A stretch of DNA of 64,000 nucleotides from Sphingobium terrigena (lineage in GTDB: Bacteria > Pseudomonadota > Alphaproteobacteria > Sphingomonadales > Sphingomonadaceae). Shown one piece after another: positions 54,849-62,288 of this stretch; the stretch's first letter is position 1; each line of letters opens with the position of its first letter. The stretch covers positions 1-64,000 of the forward strand of contig NZ_QVRA01000009.1 of assembly GCF_003591655.1 (NCBI RefSeq), written 5' to 3'. Made by a program: the position numbers and the translations under genes. Below the pieces are notes generated by a model, which searched no databases, had not been told where the DNA came from, and saw only the letters and a list, made by a program, of their open reading frames with translations.

Positions 54849-55895
54849 ATGAACCGCGCGCTGATATTGCGCCTGCACCGGATCATCGGCCTGGCCATGG
54901 CGGCGTTTCTGCTGATGCAGGCGCTGAGCGGGGCGATGCTGGTCTATCGCGGGCCACTGGCGCGGCTGATCGATCCGGTCGCGATGACAAGCGGCGGCGT
55001 GGGACCGGAGATTTCTGTCGGTGCGACGGTGGTGCAGGCGAACCGGTCCGCTGCGGGCTTTACGGTGACGCGGCTGTTTGCGCCCGATGTGGACGGAGCG
55101 ACCTGGTTCGCGCAGCTGGGCAATCGTGACGGCGCGCTACGCTATGCGTCAGTCGATCCGGCGGGCGGCGCAGTGACGCGGTCCGGCAGTGTGTTTGCCT
55201 TTCCGGTCGAGGCTGCGCTGCACATCCACTATCGGTTGATGGCGGGCAAGGTCGGCATGGCGGTGATCGTGCTGAACGGCATCGCCTTGCTGGCGATGCT
55301 GGCGAGCGGGCTGGCCTATTGGTGGCCCAAGCGCGGCAAGATGGGCAAGGCGCTGGCGATACGCTGGACGCTGTCGGCCCGATTGGTGCTGCGCCAGTGC
55401 CATCGCACGGCAGGCGTCGTGCTGAGCGCGATCCTGCTGTTCGTGGCGACGACAGGCCTGTTGCTGGCAGTGCCTGAATTGCTGGGTGGCGGCGCGGCGA
55501 GTGCGCCGTCCGCCGCATCGGCCGCTGCGATCGACCGTAGCCTGACGCTGGCGCAAACCGCCTTTCCCGATGCCGCATTGCGCGACCTGCGGATCGAGGA
55601 CGACAGGCTGATCGTCAATTTTCATGCGCCGGAGCGTAATGCGCGCGCGATCCATCGTGTCATCGTGACGCTGGCGCAGCCGCGCATCGTCAGCGCAATC
55701 CGCGCGGATAATAACAAGGCGCTATGGATAACCGTTCTGCCGCTTCATGCCGGTGACGCCTTTGGCGCGGTTGGCAAGGCGCTGCTGCTGATCGTTGCGC
55801 TGGCATTGACCGCGCTGTGCATTTCCGGCCCTCTCATGTGGTGGCAGGTCCAACGCGCCCGCCGCCCCGCTCCCGCGCGAAAGTCTGTATCATGA
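54849..55895 (+). CDS. PepSY-associated TM-helix protein
   Basis: A 348-residue membrane protein with the PepSY_TM pattern: helix near residues 10-32 (IGLAMAAFLLMQALSGAMLVY), paired helices near 135-160 and 190-215, a C-terminal helix, and His residues in RLHRIIG, HIHYRL and CHRTAG that could bind heme or metal. Such proteins are thought to reduce iron taken up by siderophore receptors. It follows the receptor by 100 bases and overlaps ghrA by four. Confidence 0.8.
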   Translation: MNRALILRLHRIIGLAMAAFLLMQALSGAMLVYRGPLARLIDPVAMTSGGVGPEISVGATVVQANRSAAGFTVTRLFAPDVDGATWFAQLGNRDGALRYASVDPAGGAVTRSGSVFAFPVEAALHIHYRLMAGKVGMAVIVLNGIALLAMLASGLAYWWPKRGKMGKALAIRWTLSARLVLRQCHRTAGVVLSAILLFVATTGLLLAVPELLGGGAASAPSAASAAAIDRSLTLAQTAFPDAALRDLRIEDDRLIVNFHAPERNARAIHRVIVTLAQPRIVSAIRADNNKALWITVLPLHAGDAFGAVGKALLLIVALALTALCISGPLMWWQVQRARRPAPARKSVS

Positions 55896-56818
55896 CCCTG
55901 CTCTATACCTCCGACCTCGAACGTGGCCGCATATGGCGCGAGATTTTCGCTGATGAAGCGGCGGATGTAGGCTTTGCCGATCCGGCGGACGCACCTGACC
56001 CCGCCACGATCCGCTATCTGGCCGCGTGGAACCCATCGGTGGAATTGATCGCGACATTGCCCGCACTGGAAATACTGTTTTCGATTGGTGCGGGGATCGA
56101 CCAGTTCGATATGTCCCGCCTGCCGCCCCATGTCCGTGTCGTGCGGATGATCGAGCCGGGGATTGCGCAGGGCATGGTCGAATATGTCACTATGGCGGTA
56201 CTGGCGCTGCATCGTAATCTGATCGACCATGGCATAGCGCAGCGCAAGGAGCGCTGGGTGCCGATCAAATTGACGCCCGCCAGCCAGCGCCGCATCGGCG
56301 TGATGGGGCTGGGCAATCTGGGGCAGGCGGTGCTGGGGGCATTGCGGCCGTTCGGCTTTCCGCTGTCGGGGTGGAGCCGATCTGCCCATGCGGTGGAGGG
56401 CGTCGATTGTTTTGCGGGCGCGGCGGCTTTGCCGACCTTCCTGTCAGGCTGCGATATCCTGATTTGCCTGCTACCGCTGACCGACGAGACGCGCGGCATT
56501 TTGTGCCGGGAGACGCTGGCGCAGCTGCCACGCGGAGCTGGCCTGATCAATGTCGGGCGGGGCGGGCATCTGGTGGAGCAGGATCTGCTGTCGCTGCTGG
56601 ACGATGGGCATCTGTCGGGCGCGGTGCTGGACGTGTTCGATCCCGAACCGCTGCCCCAAGGCCATGCTTTCTGGGCGCATCCGCGCATCATCATGACCCC
56701 CCATGTCGCCAGCATGACCCGCGCCGACAGCGCGGCACGCGCGCTGATCGCCAATATCCGCCGCCACCAATCGGGCGCGCCGATGGAGGGCGAAGTCGCG
56801 CGTGACCGTGGCTATTGA
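55892..56818 (+). CDS. ghrA: Glyoxylate/hydroxypyruvate reductase A
   Basis: D-isomer-specific 2-hydroxyacid dehydrogenase of 308 residues, like E. coli GhrA. The NAD(P)-binding GVMGLGNLGQAVLGALRPFG lies at about 135-155, the catalytic Arg is in NVGRGGHLVEQD, Glu in DVFDPEPLP and His in TPHVASMTR. It reduces glyoxylate and hydroxypyruvate. The ATG overlaps the PepSY stop (ATGA), so it may be cotranscribed, but its function points to a different pathway. Followed by 159 non-coding bases. Confidence 0.87.
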   Translation: MTLLYTSDLERGRIWREIFADEAADVGFADPADAPDPATIRYLAAWNPSVELIATLPALEILFSIGAGIDQFDMSRLPPHVRVVRMIEPGIAQGMVEYVTMAVLALHRNLIDHGIAQRKERWVPIKLTPASQRRIGVMGLGNLGQAVLGALRPFGFPLSGWSRSAHAVEGVDCFAGAAALPTFLSGCDILICLLPLTDETRGILCRETLAQLPRGAGLINVGRGGHLVEQDLLSLLDDGHLSGAVLDVFDPEPLPQGHAFWAHPRIIMTPHVASMTRADSAARALIANIRRHQSGAPMEGEVARDRGY

Positions 56819-56977
56819 GAGCGCGGCAATCTATGCCGAATGGGTGGCGATAAAAGCCCCATATATGCGCCCGCGCCCGCAGAAATGGGCTTCATGTTCC
56901 GGTGCGCCCATGTCGTAATATGGCAGTCACATGGCCAACAGGCCGACCGTTAAGAACCCGCAAAGGACGATCCGCCG

Positions 56978-57646
56978 ATGCCCAATTTCCGGCCAAAATA
57001 TATCAGCTTCGACTGTTATGGCACGCTCACCCGTTTCCGCATGACCGAGATGGCGACCGCCTTCATGGCCGATCGTATCGACGCGGAAAAACTGCCCGCC
57101 TTTTGCAAGGACTGGAGCGCCTATCGCTTCGACCAGGTGATGGGGCCATGGGAACCCTATCAGGAGATTATCCGCAACTCGCTGCGCCGGACGTGCGAGA
57201 AGTGGGGTGTGGCTTATAATGAGGCAGACGCGGACGCTGTTTACAACGCTGTGCCGACCTGGGGTCCGCATGACGATGTTGCCGGTGGCCTGTCCAAGAT
57301 TGGCGACAAGATTCCGCTCGTGATCCTGTCCAACGCGATGAACGACCAGATCCACCATAATGTCGGGATGCTGGGCGCGCCCTTCCATGCGGTCTATACC
57401 GCGCAAATGGCGCAGGCCTACAAGCCGCGGATGCAGGCGTTCGAATATATGTTTGATCAGCTTGGCGCGAACCCGGAGGATATGATGCACGTCTCCTCCA
57501 GCTTCCGCTACGACCAGAATACGGCGACCGACCTGCATTTTGGCTGCCGCGTATTTGTGGGCCGGGGGCATGAGCCGTCCAACCCCTTCTATCGCGATGT
57601 CGAAATCCCCCATATCGGTTGCCTGCCGGCGGTCGTGGGTCTCTGA
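56978..57646 (+). CDS. HAD-family hydrolase, haloacid dehalogenase type II-like
   Basis: A 222-residue HAD hydrolase: nucleophile Asp12 in SFDCYGTLTRF, Ser/Asn in VILSNAMND, Lys in QAYKP and acidic motif in VSSSFRYD. Length and motifs match type II haloacid dehalogenases; phosphatase activity is an alternative. It lies eight bases before the DAO-type oxidase in an operon with the ABC importer. Confidence 0.82.
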   Translation: MPNFRPKYISFDCYGTLTRFRMTEMATAFMADRIDAEKLPAFCKDWSAYRFDQVMGPWEPYQEIIRNSLRRTCEKWGVAYNEADADAVYNAVPTWGPHDDVAGGLSKIGDKIPLVILSNAMNDQIHHNVGMLGAPFHAVYTAQMAQAYKPRMQAFEYMFDQLGANPEDMMHVSSSFRYDQNTATDLHFGCRVFVGRGHEPSNPFYRDVEIPHIGCLPAVVGL

Positions 57647-57653
57647 TCGTCCA

Positions 57654-58937
57654 ATGAGCGCCTCCCCCCTCTCCTACTGGCTCACCAGCGCGCCGCCCTT
57701 CATGGGCGGGGCGGAGGGCGGGGTCGACGGGTCGGCTGATGTCGCCATTATCGGCGGCGGCTTTACCGGTCTGTCGGCGACGCTGGCGCTGGCGAAGCGC
57801 GGCGCGAGCGTCGTGCTGCTGGAGGCTGGCCAGGTCGTGGGCGAGGCGTCCGGGCGCAATGGCGGCCAGTGCAATAATGGCACCGCGCATGACTATGGCG
57901 CATTGTCGGCCAAGTTTGGCAAGCAGGTCGCCAAAGCCTGGTATCGGGCGCATTGCGATGCGGTCGATACGGTCGAGCGGCTGGCGCGGGAGGAAGGCAT
58001 TGACTGCAATTTCACGCGCTGCGGCCGGGTGAAGCTGGCGGCCAAGCCGGCCCATTATGACAAGCTGGTGCGCGCGCATGATTTGCTGGCCGCCGAGGTG
58101 GACGAGAATGTCCGGCTGGTGCCGCCAGAGCGTATCCGTGAGGAAGTGGGGTCCGACGCCTTTCATGGCGCGCTGATCCAGACGACGAGCGCGCAGATCC
58201 ATCCCGCCCGGTTCGGGGTGGGGTTGGCCGAAGCGGCGGCGCGGGCCGGGGCGCGGATTTACGAGGGGGCCGAGGTGACGGGGCTTGACCGGTTGCCATC
58301 GGGGTGGCGGGTTACATCGTCGCGCGGGACTGTCGATGCCAAGCAGGTGCTGGTCGCCACCGGCGGGGCACCTGCCGCTGCGCCTTTCGGTTTCTTCCGT
58401 CGCCGGATCGTGTCGGTCGGCAGTTTCGTGATCGCCACCGAGCGGCTGGACGACGGGCTGATCGATCGGTTGCTGCCGGGGCGGCGCAATTATGTGACCA
58501 GCAAGAATATCGGCAATTATTTCCGCCTGGCCCCCGACAACCGCCTGATCTTCGGCGGGCGGGCGCGCTTTGCGATCAGCGATCCCCGGTCCGACATGAA
58601 GAGCGGGCGCATCCTTGAAGACACGCTGGGTGCAATTTTCCCGGCGTTGAAGGGTGTGGGCGTCGATCATGTTTGGGGCGGGATGGTAGACCTGACCGCC
58701 GACCGCCTGCCGCGCGCGGGCGAGACGGACGGGCTTTATTATTCCATGGGCTATAGCGGCCATGGCGTGCAGATGGCGACCCATATGGGGCAACAGATGG
58801 CGCGCGTGATGAGCGGTGAGCCGGCGGCCAATCCCTGGGCCAATCTCGACTGGCCCAGCGTGCCGGGCCATTTCGGCAAGCCATGGTTCCTGCCGCTGGT
58901 AGGGCTATGGTATAAATGGCAGGATGTGATCCATTGA
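57654..58937 (+). CDS. DAO-type FAD-dependent oxidoreductase
   Basis: A 427-residue D-amino-acid-oxidase-like flavoprotein similar to gamma-glutamylputrescine oxidase: N-terminal VAIIGGGFTGLSATLALAKRG (about 30-50), FAD motif SGRNGGQCNNG, and C-terminal GYSGHGVQMATHMGQ. It would oxidise an amine or secondary amino acid. The ATG at 57654 is seven bases after the HAD gene. Its stop overlaps the binding-protein start. The amine is probably the cargo of the ABC importer. Confidence 0.83.
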   Translation: MSASPLSYWLTSAPPFMGGAEGGVDGSADVAIIGGGFTGLSATLALAKRGASVVLLEAGQVVGEASGRNGGQCNNGTAHDYGALSAKFGKQVAKAWYRAHCDAVDTVERLAREEGIDCNFTRCGRVKLAAKPAHYDKLVRAHDLLAAEVDENVRLVPPERIREEVGSDAFHGALIQTTSAQIHPARFGVGLAEAAARAGARIYEGAEVTGLDRLPSGWRVTSSRGTVDAKQVLVATGGAPAAAPFGFFRRRIVSVGSFVIATERLDDGLIDRLLPGRRNYVTSKNIGNYFRLAPDNRLIFGGRARFAISDPRSDMKSGRILEDTLGAIFPALKGVGVDHVWGGMVDLTADRLPRAGETDGLYYSMGYSGHGVQMATHMGQQMARVMSGEPAANPWANLDWPSVPGHFGKPWFLPLVGLWYKWQDVIH

Positions 58938-60478
58938 TGGACGGTCAGCCGCCTTTTTCGCGTCGCGATCTGATAGGTGCCGGGCTGGGGCTAGGCGCGG
59001 GGCTGTTGTTGCCTGACGGCGCGCGCGCGGCGAGCAAGCCGCGTGTCGGCGGGCGCATTCGTGTCGCCAGCCTGTCCAGCTCGACCGCCGACACGCTCGA
59101 TCCGGCCAAGGGTGCGCTGTCGACCGACTATGTGCGCCATTATATGTTTTACAGCGGGCTGACCCAGCTCGACCGCAATCTCGTCCCCCGTCCTGCGCTG
59201 GCGGAGCGGATGGAGAGCGCGGACCAGATCAACTGGCATATACGGTTGCGCCGGGGTGTGACCTTCCATAACGGCGCGGAGCTGACCTCTGCCGATGTCG
59301 TCTGGTCGCTGCTGCGGCACAAGGATGCAGCCACCGGGTCCAAGATGGCGCAGATCGCCGAGCAATTTGCGCAAGTGAAGGCGACGGGGCGGCATGATCT
59401 GACCATCCGCCTGACCGGACCCAATGCCGATCTGCCGACCATATTGGCGCAATCCCATTTCCTGATCCTCCGCGCAGGCACACGCGATTTCCGCACCGCC
59501 AATGGCACCGGTCCCTATCTATGTGCGCAGTTCCGGCCCGGCGTGCGAACGCTGGCGCGGCGCAATCCCAATTTCTGGAAGCCGGGCAAACCCTATCTGG
59601 ACGAGATTGAGCTGATCGGGATTCCCGACGAGGTCAGCCGGGTCAATGCGCTATTGTCGGGTGACGTCCAGCTCGTGATTGCGGTCAACCCGCGATCGAC
59701 CAAGCGGATCATGGCGTCGCGTGGCCATGGGCTGCTGGAAACCCAGTCGGGCCTCTACACCAACCTCATCATGCGGCAGGACCAGTTACCGACCGGCAAC
59801 CCGCATTTTGTCGCGGCGATGAAATATCTGCTCGACCGGCCGCTGATCAAGCGGGCGCTCTATCGCGGCTATGCGACGATCGGCAATGATCATCCGATCC
59901 CGCCCTTCCACCCTTATTATCGCGCCGACTTGCCCCAGACGAGCCTGGATCTGGACAAGGCGAAGTGGCATTTGCAGCGGGCGGGCCTGACGGGCGTGCG
60001 GCTGCCGGTCTATGCGTCGCCCGCCGCTGACGGATCGGTCGACATGGCGTCGATCTTGCAGGAATATGGGTCGCGCGTGGGGTTGAAGCTGGCAGTCAAC
60101 CGCGTGCCGGGCGATGGCTATTGGTCGACCCACTGGATGAAGCATCCACTGGGCTTCGGCAACACCAACCCGCGCCCGACCGCCGACCTGCTGTTCAGCC
60201 TGTTCTACAAGTCCGACGCCGCCTGGAACGAGAGCGGATGGAAGAATCCGCGCTTCGACCGGCTGTTGCTGGAGGCGCGGGGCGAGGCGGATCAGGCGCG
60301 GCGCAAGCAGCTCTATGGCGAAATGCAGGGGCTGGTGCGCAGCCATTGCGGCGTCGGTATCCCGGTCTTTATCAGCCTGATCGACGGATATGACCGGCGG
60401 TTGAAGGGGCTATATCCTGTGTCGCTGGGTGGGTTGATGGGCTATCAATTTGCCGAACATGTGTGGTGGGAAGGCTGA
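58937..60478 (+). CDS. ABC importer substrate-binding protein, family 5
   Basis: A 513-residue extracytoplasmic binding protein of the oligopeptide/nickel class. The N-terminus FSRRDLIGAGLGLGAGLLL is a Tat-type signal. Family marks are TADTLDPAKGALSTDYVRH, TFHNGAELTSADVVWSLLRHKD and YLLDRPLIKRALYRGYA. It overlaps the oxidase stop by one base (TGATG) and the permease by one. Ligand probably a peptide or amine conjugate used by the oxidase. Confidence 0.87.
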   Translation: MDGQPPFSRRDLIGAGLGLGAGLLLPDGARAASKPRVGGRIRVASLSSSTADTLDPAKGALSTDYVRHYMFYSGLTQLDRNLVPRPALAERMESADQINWHIRLRRGVTFHNGAELTSADVVWSLLRHKDAATGSKMAQIAEQFAQVKATGRHDLTIRLTGPNADLPTILAQSHFLILRAGTRDFRTANGTGPYLCAQFRPGVRTLARRNPNFWKPGKPYLDEIELIGIPDEVSRVNALLSGDVQLVIAVNPRSTKRIMASRGHGLLETQSGLYTNLIMRQDQLPTGNPHFVAAMKYLLDRPLIKRALYRGYATIGNDHPIPPFHPYYRADLPQTSLDLDKAKWHLQRAGLTGVRLPVYASPAADGSVDMASILQEYGSRVGLKLAVNRVPGDGYWSTHWMKHPLGFGNTNPRPTADLLFSLFYKSDAAWNESGWKNPRFDRLLLEARGEADQARRKQLYGEMQGLVRSHCGVGIPVFISLIDGYDRRLKGLYPVSLGGLMGYQFAEHVWWEG

Positions 60479-61458
60479 TGGCGGGCGCATCCACCCGGAG
60501 CGGCATGAGCGCCGCACTGACCTTGATCGGCAAGCGGTTCGCGTCATCACTGCTGACGCTGCTGCTGGTGTCGATGACGATTTTCGTGATCGCGCAATTG
60601 CTGCCCGGCGACGCGGCGCAGGAAGCGCTGGGGCAGAGCGCCACGCCGGAACAGGTCGCCGCGCTGCGCCATGAAATGGGCCTCGATCGCCCGGCCCATG
60701 TCCGTTACGTCAGCTGGCTGGCGGGCATGGTGAGCGGCGATCCGGGCCAGTCTCTGGTCGCCAATATGCCGGTGTCCGAAGTGATTGCCGAGCGGCTGCC
60801 CAACAGCCTGTTGCTGGCCGCACTGAGCGCACTGGTGGCGGTGCCGGTGGCGCTGGCGATCGGCATTGGCTCTGCGATGAATCGGGGCGGGCGGATCGAC
60901 CGGGCGCTCAATATCGTCACGCTGTCGATGGTCGCGGTGCCGGAGTTTTTGGTGGCGACGATCGCGGTGTTGATCTTTTCGGTGAAGCTGCGCTGGCTGC
61001 CGTCGATCGCCATGGCATCAAGCGATATGGGATGGGGCGATTATCTGCGCGGGGTCGCCATGCCGATCCTGACGCTGAGCGTCATCGTCATCGCGCAAAT
61101 GGCGCGAATGACGCGGGCGGCGGTGATCGACCAGATGGACCGGCCCTATGTCGAAATGGCGGTGCTGAAAGGCGTTGCGCCGGTCAGGATCGTGCTACGG
61201 CACATCATGCCCAATGCGATCGCACCGATCGTCAACGCCATGGCGCTCAGCCTGTCCTACCTGCTGGGCGGGGCGGTGATCGTGGAAACCATCTTTAACT
61301 ATCCGGGGCTTGCCAGCCTGATGGTCAATGCCGTCACCAGCCGCGACATGCCGCTGTTGCAGGCGTGCGCGATGATCTTCTGCGCCGCCTATCTCATCCT
61401 GATGCTGATCGCGGATGTAACCGCGATCCTGGCCAACCCCAGGCTGCGGGCGCAATGA
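60478..61458 (+). CDS. ABC importer permease, DppB/OppB type
   Basis: A 326-residue permease with six helices. The DppB-type N-terminal LLLVSMTIFVIAQLLPGDAAQEAL region and the EAA-loop-like EMAVLKGVAPVRIVLRHIMPNA (about 225-246) are visible. The start overlaps the binding-protein stop (TGATG); an upstream GTG is unlikely. Confidence 0.9.
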   Translation: MAGASTRSGMSAALTLIGKRFASSLLTLLLVSMTIFVIAQLLPGDAAQEALGQSATPEQVAALRHEMGLDRPAHVRYVSWLAGMVSGDPGQSLVANMPVSEVIAERLPNSLLLAALSALVAVPVALAIGIGSAMNRGGRIDRALNIVTLSMVAVPEFLVATIAVLIFSVKLRWLPSIAMASSDMGWGDYLRGVAMPILTLSVIVIAQMARMTRAAVIDQMDRPYVEMAVLKGVAPVRIVLRHIMPNAIAPIVNAMALSLSYLLGGAVIVETIFNYPGLASLMVNAVTSRDMPLLQACAMIFCAAYLILMLIADVTAILANPRLRAQ

Positions 61459-62288
61459 TGGCTTCAGCTTTTCAACGGGCCAAAGCCCTGCCGGTGTCGG
61501 GCAAGGTGGGACTGGCACTGGTCATTTTCTGGCTGGCTGTCGCTGTGTTCGGGCCGATGCTGGCCCCCTATCCCGTCGGCGCGTTCGTGGCCTATGACGT
61601 GTTCGACGGCCAGTCGGCCAAGCACTGGCTGGGCAGTGACTATCTGGGCCGCGATGTGCTGAGCCGGTTGCTGTCAGGCGCGCGCTATACAGTGGGGCTG
61701 GCCGCGGCGGCGGCGTTGCTGGCCAGCACTACCGGCACGGCGCTGGCGCTGACGGCGGCGGTAGGCGGGGCGAAGGTCGATGAACCCCTGTCCCGCTTCA
61801 TGGATATGCTGATTTCGATCCCGTCCAAGATATTCTCGCTAGTGCTGGTCGCAGCGTTCGGGTCGTCGCTGGGGCTGCTGCTGCTGATCGCGGCCTTCAC
61901 CTATGTGCCGGGCAATTACCGGATCGCGCGGGCATTGGCGGTCAATCTGGCACAGATGGATTATGTGCAAGTGGCGCGAGCGCGGGGCGAAGGGCGGTTT
62001 CACATCGCGATTGCGGAAATTTTGCCCAATATGATCCACCCGCTGCTGGCCGATTTTGGCTTGCGCTTCGTGTTCATCGTGCTGCTGCTGTCGGGCCTGT
62101 CGTTCCTCGGCCTTGGCGTCCAGCCACCGGACGCGGATCTGGGGTCGCTGGTGCGCGAGAATATTTCGGGGCTGGGCGAAGGCGCGCTAGCGATATTGGC
62201 ACCTGCCGTGGCGATTGCGACGCTGACGGTGGGGGTGAACCTGTTGATCGACGCGATCGGCTTTTCGGGCAAGGGGAAAGGCCGATGA
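61455..62288 (+). CDS. ABC importer permease, DppC/OppC type
   Basis: A 277-residue permease with six helices. The HWLGSDYLGRDVLSRLLSGARYT block is the family signature of DppC-type permeases; the EAA loop is at VQVARARGEGRFHIAIAEILPN. It overlaps both neighbouring genes by four bases (ATGA). Confidence 0.9.
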   Translation: MMASAFQRAKALPVSGKVGLALVIFWLAVAVFGPMLAPYPVGAFVAYDVFDGQSAKHWLGSDYLGRDVLSRLLSGARYTVGLAAAAALLASTTGTALALTAAVGGAKVDEPLSRFMDMLISIPSKIFSLVLVAAFGSSLGLLLLIAAFTYVPGNYRIARALAVNLAQMDYVQVARARGEGRFHIAIAEILPNMIHPLLADFGLRFVFIVLLLSGLSFLGLGVQPPDADLGSLVRENISGLGEGALAILAPAVAIATLTVGVNLLIDAIGFSGKGKGR

